A DNA stretch of 64,000 bases. Origin: Hoeflea sp. Its GTDB lineage: Bacteria; Pseudomonadota; Alphaproteobacteria; Rhizobiales; Rhizobiaceae. Where the stretch lies: positions 1 through 64,000 of the forward strand of contig NZ_NVXQ01000004.1 in the NCBI RefSeq assembly GCF_002733955.1, in the 5' to 3' direction. Below the pieces are notes generated by a model. That model did no database searches, was not told where the DNA came from, and was given only the letters and a program-made list of their open reading frames with translations. Shown here piece by piece: positions 16,987 through 27,136 of this stretch (positions are counted from its first letter, which is position 1; each line of letters begins with the position of its first letter). Position numbers and translations under genes: made by a program.

Positions 16987-18432
16987 TCAGTTGACGTCGC
17001 TGTCCCAGCCGGAGATGGCCTTGGCCTCAAGGAATTCCTCGATGCCCCAGACGCCGCCTTCACGCGCCCGGCCCGAGGCCTTGACGCCGCCGAAGGGCGA
17101 GCCAGCGCCGCGCGACTTGCCGTTCATCTCGACCATGCCGGAGCGAAGACGCCGGGCCATGCGGTTGCGCTTGGCGCCATCCTGGCTCTGGACGTAGTTG
17201 GTCAGACCATAGATCGTGTCATTGGCGATCTCGACCGCATTTTCTTCATTGTCGAAGGGAATGATCGACAGAACCGGGCCGAAGATTTCCTCACGCGCGA
17301 TGGTCATGTCGTTGGTGACATCGGCGAAGATGGTCGGGCGGACGAAATAGCCGCGGTTGAAGCCTTCCGGACGGCCGGTGCCGCCGGCGACCAGACGGGC
17401 GCCTTCATCGATGCCCTTCTGGATCAGACCTTGGATCTTGTCGAACTGGGCAGCCGAGACGACCGGACCAATGTGGTTGCCCTCGTCATGCGAAGAGCCG
17501 ACCTTGGTCGAGGCGGCAACTTCGATGGCCTTTTCCACGGCCTGGTCATAGACCGGGCGCTCGACCAGCATGCGGGTCGGCGCATTGCAGCTCTGGCCGG
17601 TGTTGTTGAAGCAGTGGCGGACGCCGCGCTCGACGGCCTTTTCGTCGGCATCGGCAAAGATCACATTGGCGCCCTTGCCGCCGAGTTCGAGGCAGACCCG
17701 CTTGAAGGTGTCGGCGGCGGCCTTGGAAATGGCAGCGCCGGCGCGGGCCGAGCCGGTGAAGCTGATCATCTCGACATCCTTGTGGGTCGAAAGATCGGTA
17801 CCAACGCCGACACCATCGCCATTGACCAGGTTGAACACACCGGCGGGAACTCCAGCGGCATCGATGATCTCGGCAAAGACGATCGAGGACAGGGGGGCTA
17901 TTTCAGACGGCTTGAGCACCATGGTGCAGCCAGCGAGCAGCGCCGGGATCACCTTCAGCGTGACCTGGTTCATCGGCCAGTTCCACGGCGTGATCAGGCC
18001 GACAACGCCGATCGGTTCCATGGCGATGCGGTCATTGGGGGCGTGGGGGCCGAGCGGCCGGATGAACTCGATATCCTTGAAGGCGGTGATGAAATTGTCG
18101 ATGTGCCAGGTGCCGGAGGTGACCTGGCTGGAGCGCGACATCGAAATCGGCGCACCCATTTCAAGGCTGATCGCCTGCGCCATGTCCTCGGCGCGTTCGG
18201 CGTAGATCTCGCGGATCTTCTTGACGTAGCCGAGCCGGACCTCGGGATCGGTCTGCGCCCAAGATTGCTGAGCCGCCTTGGCGGCAGCGACCGCCTTGTC
18301 GGTGTCCTCGGAGGAGCCGAGCGAGATCACCGCACAGGGTTCCTCGTTCGACGGGTCGATCACGGCGCAATCGCGTGGCTTGGAGGGCGAAACCCAGGCA
18401 CCATTGATGTAAAACTCGCGCTTCTCGATCAT
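16987..18432 (-). CDS. Aldehyde dehydrogenase family protein
   Basis: NAD(P)-dependent oxidation of an aldehyde to its acid; substrate not determinable. 481 residues, normal length. Active-site parts are all visible: GLITPWNWPM with catalytic Asn (about 150), CLELGGKGANVIF with the general-base Glu (about 246), and GQSCNAPTRM with the nucleophile Cys (about 280). The start is decided by the ribosome site: GGAG lies one base from the first of two nearby ATGs but seven from the second, so MIEKREFYINGAWV is taken as the N-terminus. The ORF-track start at 18480 adds 16 unlike residues. A flavin reductase remnant lies downstream. Confidence 0.93.
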   Translation of the reverse strand: MIEKREFYINGAWVSPSKPRDCAVIDPSNEEPCAVISLGSSEDTDKAVAAAKAAQQSWAQTDPEVRLGYVKKIREIYAERAEDMAQAISLEMGAPISMSRSSQVTSGTWHIDNFITAFKDIEFIRPLGPHAPNDRIAMEPIGVVGLITPWNWPMNQVTLKVIPALLAGCTMVLKPSEIAPLSSIVFAEIIDAAGVPAGVFNLVNGDGVGVGTDLSTHKDVEMISFTGSARAGAAISKAAADTFKRVCLELGGKGANVIFADADEKAVERGVRHCFNNTGQSCNAPTRMLVERPVYDQAVEKAIEVAASTKVGSSHDEGNHIGPVVSAAQFDKIQGLIQKGIDEGARLVAGGTGRPEGFNRGYFVRPTIFADVTNDMTIAREEIFGPVLSIIPFDNEENAVEIANDTIYGLTNYVQSQDGAKRNRMARRLRSGMVEMNGKSRGAGSPFGGVKASGRAREGGVWGIEEFLEAKAISGWDSDVN

Positions 18433-18605
18433 TTTCATTCTCCAAACATGTTCAGACGTCCCAGATGGGAACGATGTCATCTCAATTCAAATCTGTAGGG
18501 GTGAGCGGCAGGGGAAAGCAACCTCGATTCCGTCACTGATCGCTTCGAAACGGGCTCTCGCGTCGATTTTACACGGACGCAGATCTTACCAGGCCGGGCT
18601 TTTGC

Positions 18606-19856
18606 TCAGCGGACTGCCTTAAGCAAGGCGAGGGACGGGAAGCAGGTCGGCTTCTGGCCGTTCTTCGCCTGCCATTCGCCGATCGACCGCCTGGTCTTGT
18701 AACCGGGCAGGCCATCGGCACCGCCGACATCGTAGCCCTGTCTTTCGAGCATTGATTGCAGCCGGGCAATGTCGGAGCGCAGCATCTTGCCGGTGTTGCC
18801 CCAGGGCGTGACAAAGGCCGAGCCGCCATGGGCCATGCGGTCGGCCAGATTGCCGATGAACAGGGCATAGAGGTCGGAATTGTTGTATTCCTTGATCACG
18901 TAGAAATTCGGCGTGACGACAAATTCCGGGCCGAAAGTGCCGGCTGGCACCAGTACCATGCCCGGGGCGCGGCGCTCATGCTCGGGAAACGGTCTGCCGG
19001 AAATGCGGATGATGCCCATATCGGTCAATGCACTGATCGGGCGGGTCCGGTCGGGGCCTTCGAGCGCACAGGTGACGCCTTCGGGGATCACAGCCTCAAA
19101 GCCCCAGTCGCGGCCGCGAACCCAGCCCGACCTGGCCAGATAATTGGCGATCGAGGCCAGCGAATCAGCGGTCGAGTTCCAGATGTCGCGCTTGCCGTCG
19201 CCATCAAAATCGACCGCGTGGTCGAGATAGCTCGAGGGCAGGAACTGCGGTTGTCCCATGGCGCCGGCCCAGGAACTCTTCATCGCGGAGGCCGGAATGT
19301 CGCCGCGCTCAAGGATCTTGAGTGCCGCGAGGATTTCCTTGCGGAACAGCTCGGTCCGGGTCGACATGAAGGCCTTGGTGGCGATGACGCGGATGGCCGA
19401 ATGCGGGATTTTAGCCCGGCCGAAGCCGGACTCCCTGCCCCAGATGGCAACGACGATCGAACCCGGGACGCCGTAGCGATCCTCGATCTTGCGCAACAGG
19501 CCGGCGTGCTTTTGCATCAGCGAGCGACCCGAAGCGGTCAGGCCCTGCAGCCGCTTCTCGTTGAAATAGGCGCCGGGGCTGCGGAATTCGGCCTGGCTCT
19601 GGGCCCGCTGCTTGGGCTTGGGGAAGCCGGGAGGGGCCAGATCGGGCAGGTCCCAGTCGAGACTGACGCCGGAAAAGGTGCGGTCGAAGACCGATTTGGA
19701 GACTCCTGCCCGCATGGCTTCGGGCCAGAGATCGGCCTCGAGCCATTGGCGGAATTGCGCCTCGACGCCTGCCTTGGTGGCAGCCTGCGATGCGGGTACC
19801 GCAAGGGCGGTCATGGTGAAAGCGAAGCAGAGGGTCAGGATCAGGGCGCGAATCAT
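18606..19856 (-). CDS. Lytic murein transglycosylase (MltB-like) with peptidoglycan-binding domain
   Basis: Periplasmic enzyme that cleaves glycan strands of peptidoglycan with 1,6-anhydro product formation. 416 residues. A signal peptide (ALAVPASQAATK, cleavage near residue 26; no lipobox Cys) precedes the SLT_2 domain (about 30-330) with catalytic Glu in AIWGRESGFGRAK (near residue 142) and the motif WAGAMGQPQFLPSSYL. A C-terminal PG_binding_1 domain (about 350-405) contains LQSMLERQGYDVGGADGLPG. Stand-alone gene between the aldehyde dehydrogenase and recR. Confidence 0.93.
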   Translation of the reverse strand: MIRALILTLCFAFTMTALAVPASQAATKAGVEAQFRQWLEADLWPEAMRAGVSKSVFDRTFSGVSLDWDLPDLAPPGFPKPKQRAQSQAEFRSPGAYFNEKRLQGLTASGRSLMQKHAGLLRKIEDRYGVPGSIVVAIWGRESGFGRAKIPHSAIRVIATKAFMSTRTELFRKEILAALKILERGDIPASAMKSSWAGAMGQPQFLPSSYLDHAVDFDGDGKRDIWNSTADSLASIANYLARSGWVRGRDWGFEAVIPEGVTCALEGPDRTRPISALTDMGIIRISGRPFPEHERRAPGMVLVPAGTFGPEFVVTPNFYVIKEYNNSDLYALFIGNLADRMAHGGSAFVTPWGNTGKMLRSDIARLQSMLERQGYDVGGADGLPGYKTRRSIGEWQAKNGQKPTCFPSLALLKAVR

Positions 19857-19942
19857 GCCTTCAGCGTAACCCGAGCTTGGTGCCGGGAAAATGGCGGTTG
19901 TGACGCCATGTGCCCGGTTTGGCGCGTTCTGTCCGAACAGGC

Positions 19943-20548
19943 TCAGAAAGCGGTGCGGGCGCGGATCGCGGCGGCCAGCGTGCCCTCGTCGAGATAATCC
20001 AGTTCACCCCCCACCGGCACGCCGTGGGCCAAGCGGGTGACCTTGATGTCGAAGCCCGACAATTGCTCGGTGATGTAGTGTGCCGTGGTCTGGCCTTCGA
20101 CGGTGGCGTTGACGGCGATGAGGATCTCCTTGACCCCGCCCTTGGCCACCCGGTCGACCAGACCGGCAATCGACAGATCATCCGGGCCGACGCCATCGAG
20201 CGGCGACAGGGTGCCGCCGAGCACGTGGTAGCCGGCATTCATCGCCGCTGCACGCTCGAGCGCCCAGAGGTCGGCCACATCTTCGACGACGATGATGACG
20301 CTCTGGTCGCGGCTTGCATCGGTGCAGACCGTGCAGGGGTCGGAGGTATCGGCATTGCCGCAGGTGGAGCAGATGCGGACCTTGTCGAAAGCCTCGTTCA
20401 TGGCCAGCGCCAAGGGACCCATCAGCTGATCCTTCTTCTTGATCAGCTGAAGGGCTGCACGGCGCGCAGACCGCGGCCCGAGCCCCGGGACACGGGCAAG
20501 CAGCTGGATCAGCCGCTCGATCTCGGGGCCGGTTACACGCTTCTGCAT
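19943..20548 (-). CDS. recR: Recombination protein RecR
   Basis: RecFOR-pathway protein of 201 residues that helps load RecA at gaps. Visible parts are the N-terminal helix-hairpin-helix ([18 protein letters not shown]), the four-cysteine zinc finger ([18 protein letters not shown]), and a Toprim domain with [15 protein letters not shown] and GVGPDDLSI. The C-terminus [19 protein letters not shown] is diagnostic. Last gene of the dnaX-ybaB-recR group, 27 bases after ybaB, the arrangement typical of most proteobacteria. Confidence 0.97.
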   Translation of the reverse strand: MQKRVTGPEIERLIQLLARVPGLGPRSARRAALQLIKKKDQLMGPLALAMNEAFDKVRICSTCGNADTSDPCTVCTDASRDQSVIIVVEDVADLWALERAAAMNAGYHVLGGTLSPLDGVGPDDLSIAGLVDRVAKGGVKEILIAVNATVEGQTTAHYITEQLSGFDIKVTRLAHGVPVGGELDYLDEGTLAAAIRARTAF

Positions 20549-20575
20549 TTCACTCTCCGACGGCGGTCAACGGGT

Positions 20576-20899
20576 TCAGAACGGCAGCTTCATGCCGGGA
20601 GGGATCGGCAGGCCGGCGGTGAGTTCCTTGGTGCGCTCGGCCATCATGGTCTCGACCTTGGCCTTGGCGTCGTTGTGGGCGGCGACGATCAGGTCCTCGA
20701 GGATCTCGACATCGTCTTCCTTGAACATCGACGGATCGATGGAGAGGCCCTTCATCAGGCCCTTGCCGGTCAGGCGGACGCTGACCATGCCGCCACCGGC
20801 CACGCCTTCGCATTCGAGCTCGGCGAGCTCTTCCTGCATCTTTTCCATCTTGGACTGCATGTCCTTGATCTTGCCCATCATACCCATGATGTCTTTCAT
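20576..20899 (-). CDS. YbaB/EbfC family nucleoid-associated protein
   Basis: Small dimeric DNA-binding protein of 107 residues. The N-terminal helix ([26 protein letters not shown]) and the conserved segment [21 protein letters not shown] with a C-terminal PPGMKLPF are standard for the family. The start has AGGAGATCCCG just upstream. It lies between dnaX and recR, the usual context. Exact cellular function is poorly defined. Confidence 0.96.
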   Translation of the reverse strand: MKDIMGMMGKIKDMQSKMEKMQEELAELECEGVAGGGMVSVRLTGKGLMKGLSIDPSMFKEDDVEILEDLIVAAHNDAKAKVETMMAERTKELTAGLPIPPGMKLPF

Positions 20900-20961
20900 C
20901 GGGATCTCCTTTGTGAATTTGATTTGCCGGCTTTGTTTCAGCCGGAATGCTGGCGTTCCTG

Positions 20962-22818
20962 TCAGTCCGAGCTGTCGTCGAGCCCGATGTCGTCGGGCAG
21001 GATGTCGCCGTCCTCGGATGGCGCAAGCGCGTCATCGGGAAGGGATTCCTCGGCGACGGCGATGCGGACATCGGTGACGCGGGAGCCGGGGAACTGGGCC
21101 AGGATCGCCGCAACATCCGGATCCTGCCGGGCATCGCTGTGCAGCGCCTCGCGCTTGGCGATCTCGCGCTCGGCAATGGTTGGCTGGCCTTCCTCGCGGC
21201 TGAGCGTGACCGACCATTTTGCGCCGGTCCAGTCCCCGAGCTTCTTGATCAGCTCACCGGGCAGGCTGGAGCTGGCATCGGGCGCGAGATTTATTTCGAG
21301 ACGGCCCGGTTCAAGCCGGACCAGGCGCACGCCGGTGCGGATCTGCACCTTCATGGCAATGTCGCGGTTCTTTTCCGCCAGCGCCACCATGTCCTCGATC
21401 GAGTTGATGGCAACTTCCTGAACCGGCTCCGCGACCGCCGGCGTGACGACCGACGGCTCGGCGGAATGGGCCAGGCGCATGGAAGGCTGGCCACCGCCGT
21501 TGCCCCCGCCATGTCCGCTCAGGGGCATGCGCCGGTCACCGACAGCCATGGCGGTCGCGCCGCCGCCGGACGAGCCGCCGCCGGAGGGCTGACCACCGGC
21601 ACCTGCAGATGCGCCGCCGGAATTCTGGAATGCTTTCAGCGCATCCTCGGGCGATGGCAGGTTGGCGGCGTGGGCAATGCGGATCAGCGCCATTTCGGCC
21701 GCTGAGGCCGGGCGGCTCGAAGTATCGGTTTCGGTGATGCCCTTGAGCAGCATCTGCCAGACCCGCGACAGGATGACGGTCGAGAGCTTTGCCGCGTAGT
21801 CGGCGCCGCTTTCGCGTTCGGTCTCTGTCAGCGAGGGATCTTCACCGGCTTCGGGCACGAATTTGAGCCGCGTGACCAGATGGGTGAAATCGGCCAGATC
21901 GGTGAGGATCACCGAGGGGGCGGCGCCGGAATCATATTGATCGCGAAAGCTCGCCAGCGCACCGGCCACATCGCCCGCCATCAGCGCACCGAAGAGGCCG
22001 ACAATGCGCGACCGATCGGCAAGGCCGAGCATCGAGCGCACGGCTTCGGCATCAACCGTGCCGCCGCCATGGACAATGGCCTGGTCGAGCAGCGAGAGGC
22101 CATCGCGCACCGAGCCTTCGGCGGCACGGGCGATCATGGCCAGCGATTCGTCGTCGATGGAAATGCCTTCCTGGGCGGCGACGTTCTGGAAATGCGTGAC
22201 CAGCAGGCCCGAATCGATGCGGCGCAGGTCAAAGCGCTGGCAGCGCGACAAGACGGTGATCGGGACTTTGCGGATTTCGGTGGTGGCGAAGATGAATTTC
22301 ACATGCGACGGCGGCTCTTCCAGCGTCTTGAGCAGGCCGTTGAAAGCCTGGTTGGAGAGCATGTGCACTTCGTCGATGATGTAGACCTTGTAGCGCGCCG
22401 AGACCGGGCGGTAGCGGACCTGCTCGATGATCTCGCGAATGTCGTCAATGCCGGTATGCGAGGCCGCATCCATCTCGATGACATCGACGTGGCGGCCTTC
22501 CATGATGGCCTGGCAGTGCTCGCCCGGCACCGACAGATCAATCGTCGGCTGGTCGATCTCGGCCGTCTCGTAATTGAGCGCGCGGGCCAGAATGCGGGCG
22601 GTCGTGGTCTTGCCGACGCCGCGGACGCCGGTCAGCATCCAGGCTTGGGCGATGCGGCCGGAGGAGAATGCGTTGGTCAGGGTGCGGACCATCGGCTCCT
22701 GGCCGATCAGGTCGGTGAAATCCTTCGGGCGGTATTTGCGCGCCAGCACCCGGTACGCGGCCTGGCCCTCGGCTTGTGATCCCGCCGAAACTGTGGTCGT
22801 GCCGGTTGTTTCGTCCAT
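20962..22818 (-). CDS. dnaX: DNA polymerase III subunit gamma/tau
   Basis: Clamp-loader ATPase, 618 residues from the chosen start. AAA+ domain with Walker [19 protein letters not shown], Walker [11 protein letters not shown], and sensor/Arg-finger segment [13 protein letters not shown]; then domain III (about 240-370), a Gly/Ser-rich linker ([13 protein letters not shown]) and a tau-like C-terminal domain. The zinc module between Walker A and B, normally four cysteines, shows only one (PGEHCQAIM), apparently common in rhizobia. The start at [10 protein letters not shown] is preferred over 22899 because a GAGG lies before it and the extension has no family match. Confidence 0.97.
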   Translation of the reverse strand: MDETTGTTTVSAGSQAEGQAAYRVLARKYRPKDFTDLIGQEPMVRTLTNAFSSGRIAQAWMLTGVRGVGKTTTARILARALNYETAEIDQPTIDLSVPGEHCQAIMEGRHVDVIEMDAASHTGIDDIREIIEQVRYRPVSARYKVYIIDEVHMLSNQAFNGLLKTLEEPPSHVKFIFATTEIRKVPITVLSRCQRFDLRRIDSGLLVTHFQNVAAQEGISIDDESLAMIARAAEGSVRDGLSLLDQAIVHGGGTVDAEAVRSMLGLADRSRIVGLFGALMAGDVAGALASFRDQYDSGAAPSVILTDLADFTHLVTRLKFVPEAGEDPSLTETERESGADYAAKLSTVILSRVWQMLLKGITETDTSSRPASAAEMALIRIAHAANLPSPEDALKAFQNSGGASAGAGGQPSGGGSSGGGATAMAVGDRRMPLSGHGGGNGGGQPSMRLAHSAEPSVVTPAVAEPVQEVAINSIEDMVALAEKNRDIAMKVQIRTGVRLVRLEPGRLEINLAPDASSSLPGELIKKLGDWTGAKWSVTLSREEGQPTIAEREIAKREALHSDARQDPDVAAILAQFPGSRVTDVRIAVAEESLPDDALAPSEDGDILPDDIGLDDSSD

Positions 22819-22977
22819 GATCCTCGTGCCGCCCTGGTGATGGCCCGGTGGCCATTCAAGTGGAATGTTTGCACCCCGGTCAGGACCCGTCAATGGCAAT
22901 CGAGCCAGTGATTGGGCCAGCTAGTGGCGGGGCCAACCAGTGACGGGCCTGCCAAACATGGCGCGGGCGAAAAGGGT

Positions 22978-23073
22978 GGGAGGCTGGCACGGTGACCCGT
23001 GCCGGGCTCGTTAGGGCTGCTTCCTTCCGGACCTGACCCGGTTGGCGAGTGGCTCGTCCACCACCAACCTCCC
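22978..23073 (-). ncRNA. ffs: Signal recognition particle RNA (4.5S-type)
   Basis: The minus strand contains the invariant SRP core GGTCAGGTCCGGAAGGAAGC (AGGTCCGGAAGGAAGCAGCC region). Its outer ends GGGAGGTTGG and CCAGCCTCCC pair over 10 bp to close a single rod of about 96 nt, the small bacterial type without Alu domain. TTTT follows the 3' end (CACCCTTTTCGC), fitting an intrinsic stop. Ends are inferred from the closing stem. It lies just before dnaX in the same direction, a common rhizobial arrangement. Confidence 0.95.
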
Positions 23074-23167
23074 GAAGGCACATATCGTCAATCACACAGG
23101 CAAAAGCAAGCCAGAGCCGAAAAAAACTGCTAGAGTTGTCAGCCAACCCTGTTCGACGGTGTGCCAG

Positions 23168-23572
23168 ATGTCTGATTTTGTTCTTGATCCTCGTCTTGAG
23201 CGTGACACGACCCTGCTGATGAAGCTGGGCTTGTGCCAGGTCCGGCTGATGGAGGATTCACGCTGGCCCTGGGTGCTTCTGGTGCCGCAACGGGGCGGCA
23301 TTAGCGAGATCTTCGACATGACGCCGCTGGATCAGACCATGCTGACCTTCGAGACCGCGATTGCCGCCAAGGCACTGAAGCAGGTCTCGCAATGCCTCAA
23401 GGTCAATATCGGCGCGCTGGGCAACCAGGTGCGCCAGTTCCATCTTCACATCATTGCCCGCAACGAGGGCGACCCGGCCTGGCCGGGACCGGTCTGGGGC
23501 CACGGCGAGGCCACGCCCTGGGACGCAAAAGCCCGTACCGAGTTTACAGAAAGACTTCTCGAGGCCCTCTGA
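23168..23572 (+). CDS. HIT family protein
   Basis: Histidine-triad nucleotide hydrolase/transferase fold, 134 residues. The motif reads RQFHLHIIARNEGD, so the first position of the triad is Gln while the central nucleophilic His and the last His are kept. The start at MSDFVLDPRLERDT is chosen because the ORF-track extension back to 23042 runs into the SRP RNA region. The stop is three bases before the nudC ATG, so the two genes are probably translated together; both act on nucleotide-type substrates. Confidence 0.9.
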   Translation: MSDFVLDPRLERDTTLLMKLGLCQVRLMEDSRWPWVLLVPQRGGISEIFDMTPLDQTMLTFETAIAAKALKQVSQCLKVNIGALGNQVRQFHLHIIARNEGDPAWPGPVWGHGEATPWDAKARTEFTERLLEAL

Positions 23573-23575
23573 TAC

Positions 23576-24538
23576 ATGACATTTTCTCTTTTTGACCATG
23601 ATGCACCGCATGGCGAAGCCAGCCGGCTTGTCGCCTTTGCCGGCAACCGGCTTGATCGCCGCTCCGAATACCGCACCGAGACCGAACTGGGCGACGCGCT
23701 GAAAGACCCGGCGACGCGCTATTTTGCCATTGCCAAAGGCCGGCTGGCGATGCGGGTTGATGGCGATACGCCCGATGGCCTGCTGACAGCCGCGGATATC
23801 GCCGGGATGCAGCCGCATCATGAAAACGCGGTGCTGATCGGCTGGGATCAGGACAATGTCGCCCGCATTGCCATGCCGGTGGACATCGACCCGGACGATC
23901 TGCCCGCGCCGTTCAAGGCGATTGATACACGCTCGGTCTACCGGCAGGCGCTGATGGATGAAGAGGCGCTTGGCGCCTATGCGCAAGGCACCAGCCTGGT
24001 GTCCTGGGCGCTGGCCAACCGGTTCTGCGGCGCTTGCGGAGGTGAGATGTCACCGGAAGCCGGCGGCTACCGGCGGAAATGCCGGGGTTGCGAGCGCCCG
24101 GTGTTTCCGCGCACCGACCCTGTCGCCATCATGCTGGTGGTCGACGAAGCTCGAGACCGCTGCCTGTTGGGGCGCAGCCCGCATTTTCCGCCGGGCATGT
24201 ATTCCTGCCTGGCCGGCTTCATCGAGCCGGGTGAGACCATGGAAGACGCGGTGCGACGGGAAACGCTGGAAGAATCCGGCATCAGGGTCGGCCGGGTGCG
24301 CTATCACGCCAGCCAGCCCTGGCCGATGCCGCATTCGCTGATGATCGGGGTTTACGCCGAAGCGCAGAGCCTGGAGATCACCCGCGACACCGCCGAACTC
24401 GAGGACTGCCGCTGGTTTGACCGTGCCGAGACCGAGGCGATGCTTGCCTCATCGCTTGGCGAAGCGGACGCTGCAGCACCACCGCCCGGCGCCATCGCGC
24501 ACCGGCTGATGCGTGACTGGCTCGACTGGGGCCGCTGA
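23576..24538 (+). CDS. nudC: NAD(H) pyrophosphatase / NAD-capped RNA hydrolase NudC
   Basis: Nudix hydrolase that cleaves NADH to NMNH and AMP, with known deNADding activity in the family. 320 residues: an N-terminal domain, a zinc ribbon (FCGACGG...CRGCERPVFPR, about 145-175), then the Nudix domain with the box GFIEPGETMEDAVRRETLEESG (about 222-243) and the NudC signature SQPWPMPHSLMIG. Tightly coupled to the HIT gene. A short GGCTGA-TT-TCAGCC hairpin lies between its stop and the convergent pheA stop. Confidence 0.95.
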   Translation: MTFSLFDHDAPHGEASRLVAFAGNRLDRRSEYRTETELGDALKDPATRYFAIAKGRLAMRVDGDTPDGLLTAADIAGMQPHHENAVLIGWDQDNVARIAMPVDIDPDDLPAPFKAIDTRSVYRQALMDEEALGAYAQGTSLVSWALANRFCGACGGEMSPEAGGYRRKCRGCERPVFPRTDPVAIMLVVDEARDRCLLGRSPHFPPGMYSCLAGFIEPGETMEDAVRRETLEESGIRVGRVRYHASQPWPMPHSLMIGVYAEAQSLEITRDTAELEDCRWFDRAETEAMLASSLGEADAAAPPPGAIAHRLMRDWLDWGR

Positions 24539-24547
24539 AGGCTGATT

Positions 24548-25432
24548 TCAGCCCTCGGCTTCTTCGGCGTGCGATCCGTTTTGCGCGAGGCGGAACGGAT
24601 GGGCGGGATAGACGCCGAGGATGCGCAGTTCCTTGGAGAAGAACCCGAGTTCATCCATGGCGCGGGCCACCGGGGCTTCGTCCGGGTGGCCATGGATATC
24701 TGCGTAGAACTGGGTGGCGAAGAACTTGCCGCCGATCTGGTAGCTTTCGAGCTTGGTCATGTTGACGCCATTGGTGGCGAACCCACCCATCGCCTTGTAA
24801 AGTGCGGCCGGAATGTTGCGCACCTTGAAGACGAAAGTGGTGACCACCACCTCGTCGGCCACCGGTCGCGGCGGGATTTTGGCTTCACGCGACAGCACCA
24901 CGAAGCGGGTGACATTGGTCTCGGTGTCCTCGACATTTTCCTCGAGGATGTCGAGGCCGTAGAGCTCGGCTGCCAGCCGCGGCGCCAAGGCCGCCATGGT
25001 CCGGTCATTGCTCTCCGAGACCAGCCGCGCCGCACCCGCCGTGTCGCCGGCCACGACCGCCTTCCAGCCATTGGCGCGGACGATCTTGCGGCATTGGCCG
25101 ACGGCGTGAACATGGCTGTGCACGGTGCGCAGCTCGGAGCGGTCGACGCCCGGAAGTGCCATCAGCTGAAAATGGATCGGCATGAAATATTCGCCGATAA
25201 TGTGCAGCCGGGATTCGGGCAGCAGGTGGTGAATGTCGGCAACCCGGCCGGCGATGGTGTTCTCGATCGGGATCATCGCCAGATCCGCGTCGCCCTGGGC
25301 CAGCGCATTGAAGGCATCCTCGAAGGTGGCGCAGGGCAAGGGATCCATGTCTGGAAACATGTCGCGGCAGGCCATGTCGGAGTTTGCGCCGAATTCGCCC
25401 TGAAAGGCGATGCGGTTGGTGGATGCGGTCAT
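24548..25432 (-). CDS. pheA: Prephenate dehydratase
   Basis: Converts prephenate to phenylpyruvate in phenylalanine biosynthesis. 294 residues, monofunctional with no chorismate mutase domain. The catalytic periplasmic-binding-like domain spans about 5-185 with the Thr-Arg-Phe motif in TETNVTRFVVLSRE, followed by an ACT regulatory domain (about 200-275) containing NGVNMTKLESYQIGG for phenylalanine feedback. It lies 29 bases after kdsB on the same strand, a pairing common in rhizobia. Confidence 0.96.
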   Translation of the reverse strand: MTASTNRIAFQGEFGANSDMACRDMFPDMDPLPCATFEDAFNALAQGDADLAMIPIENTIAGRVADIHHLLPESRLHIIGEYFMPIHFQLMALPGVDRSELRTVHSHVHAVGQCRKIVRANGWKAVVAGDTAGAARLVSESNDRTMAALAPRLAAELYGLDILEENVEDTETNVTRFVVLSREAKIPPRPVADEVVVTTFVFKVRNIPAALYKAMGGFATNGVNMTKLESYQIGGKFFATQFYADIHGHPDEAPVARAMDELGFFSKELRILGVYPAHPFRLAQNGSHAEEAEG

Positions 25433-25461
25433 CAGATCTGTCCGTTGTGAGAAAGAAGCGT

Positions 25462-26208
25462 CTATTTCGGCCCGATGATTTGGCGGGCGCGGGCAAGATC
25501 GGCGGGAGTATCGACACCCAGCGGCACCGAGTCAACGATCGCCACATCGATGCGCATGCCGTCCTCAAGCGCCCGCAACTGCTCGAGCGACTCGCGTTTT
25601 TCCAGCGTTGACGGCTTGAGCGAAACGAAGCGCTCAAGCGCCGTGCGGCGCCAGGCGTAAAGGCCGATATGGTGATAGAGCGGGCCGTCGCCATAGGGCG
25701 CGGTGGCGCGGGTGAAATAGAGTGCGCGCAGGAGACGGTCGCCGATCGGCGTTCCGATCACCTTGACGATGCTGGGATTGGTTTTCTCGTCCTCATCAAC
25801 AATCTCCACGGCAAGCGTGGCCAGATCGGCGGGCGACCCGGCAAGCGGCAGGGCGGAGCGGCGGATGGTCTCGGGCTCGATGGCCGGAATGTCTCCCTGC
25901 ACATTGAGGATGACCTGCGCCCTGGCCTCGGGGTCCATGATCGTGGCAGCCTCGAACACCCGGTCGGAGCCTGACTGATGGTCGTCGCGGGTCATCACCG
26001 CCTCGAAGCCCGCAGCCTCCACCACATCGGCAATGTCACGCGAATCAGTGGCGACCGCGACCCGACCGACATTGGCAAGCGCCGCCTGGCGCGCGACCCG
26101 GACCACCATCGGCTCGCCGGCGATATCCGCCAGCGCCTTGTTGGGCAGCCGCGACGACGCCAATCGCGCCGGAATTATCACCAGCGTATGCTCGGAACCT
26201 GTTGCCAT
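25462..26208 (-). CDS. kdsB: 3-deoxy-manno-octulosonate cytidylyltransferase (CMP-KDO synthetase)
   Basis: Activates KDO with CTP for lipopolysaccharide inner-core synthesis. 248 residues. The N-terminal nucleotide-binding motif [14 protein letters not shown] and the segment [14 protein letters not shown] are diagnostic. Start at [16 protein letters not shown]; the ORF-track start at 26469 overlaps the divergent cytochrome gene and adds 87 unlike residues. Operon with pheA, divergent from the cytochrome c gene. Confidence 0.96.
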   Translation of the reverse strand: MATGSEHTLVIIPARLASSRLPNKALADIAGEPMVVRVARQAALANVGRVAVATDSRDIADVVEAAGFEAVMTRDDHQSGSDRVFEAATIMDPEARAQVILNVQGDIPAIEPETIRRSALPLAGSPADLATLAVEIVDEDEKTNPSIVKVIGTPIGDRLLRALYFTRATAPYGDGPLYHHIGLYAWRRTALERFVSLKPSTLEKRESLEQLRALEDGMRIDVAIVDSVPLGVDTPADLARARQIIGPK

Positions 26209-26380
26209 GGCGCGTCCATTCCCCCATCTTGCGGCGCAGGTGTCAAAAAGTCTCACCGCCGCTGTTACAAACGGTGTTGCAACGAAACTGCAAAAGACAT
26301 AGGTTCCGCGCGATTTCAAGACTGGTTCGGATATTGCAGGAAACTGGGCGGGACACCGAACCGAAACGGAGCGACGGAAC

Positions 26381-26992
26381 ATGAACTCCTCATACTTCAA
26401 TACTGCGGCGGGCGCTTTTCTGGGCATTCTGTTTGTCGTGATGTCTCTTTCGATTGTGTCGGAAGGCATTTACGACGCCCCGGAGCCAGAGACCGAAGGC
26501 TTCATGATCGAAGTGGCCGAAGGCACCGGCGATGCCGGCGCACCTGCGGAAGAAGCCGCACCTGAACTGATCGCACCGCTGCTCGCCAGCGCCGACCCGG
26601 CCAAGGGCGAATCGGTGTTCAAGAAGTGCGCAGCCTGCCACACCAATGATCCGTCCAATGCCAACAAGGTCGGCCCCGGCCTGTGGAACATCGTCAACCG
26701 CCCGGTCGCAGCCAATGAGGACTTCAAGTACTCTGCCGCCATGGTCGAATTTGCCGAAGGCGGTTCCGTGGCCTGGGATTACGAACATCTCAGCGGCTTC
26801 CTCGCTGCACCCAAGAAATACATCAAGGGCACCGCGATGGGCTTTGCCGGCGTCAAGAAGATCGACGAGCGCGCCGACCTGATCGCCTATCTGCGCACCC
26901 TCGGCGACTCGCCGGCGCCGCTGCCTGCGGCGACCGAAGTCACTGCCGAACCAGCGGATGAAGCGGCCGAAGCGCCAGCTGAAACCGAATAG
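26381..26992 (+). CDS. cycM: Membrane-anchored class I cytochrome c (CycM-like)
   Basis: Electron carrier held by an uncleaved N-terminal helix (about 8-28, [17 protein letters not shown]) with a periplasmic heme domain. 203 residues. The heme site is [10 protein letters not shown] (CxxCH, about residue 84), with an axial Met probably in [11 protein letters not shown]. An acidic, Ala/Glu/Pro-rich linker precedes the heme domain and a similar tail follows. The position divergent from kdsB-pheA is the rhizobial cycM context. CycM proteins pass electrons from bc1 to the aa3 oxidase; that role is inferred. Confidence 0.9.
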   Translation: MNSSYFNTAAGAFLGILFVVMSLSIVSEGIYDAPEPETEGFMIEVAEGTGDAGAPAEEAAPELIAPLLASADPAKGESVFKKCAACHTNDPSNANKVGPGLWNIVNRPVAANEDFKYSAAMVEFAEGGSVAWDYEHLSGFLAAPKKYIKGTAMGFAGVKKIDERADLIAYLRTLGDSPAPLPAATEVTAEPADEAAEAPAETE

Positions 26993-27012
26993 GTTCTTCG
27001 CTGCAACGACAT

Positions 27013-27042
27013 CAAAGCCGGGCCTCGAGCCCGGCTTTTTTT
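27013..27042 (+). terminator. Intrinsic terminator after the cytochrome c gene
   Basis: AGCCGGGC-CTCGA-GCCCGGCT forms a perfect 8-bp GC-rich stem with a 5-base loop, followed at once by a run of T (TTTTTT). It lies 20 bases after the cytochrome stop codon. Classic Rho-independent terminator. Confidence 0.93.
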
Positions 27043-27136
27043 GTTCTGAGGGCAAGAAATGTGAGACTGGCCCTGCAAGTGCCGCAGAAGTCACCTATTG
27101 TCTGTGGATGACACAGTGACCGGAGGACCCGCACAC

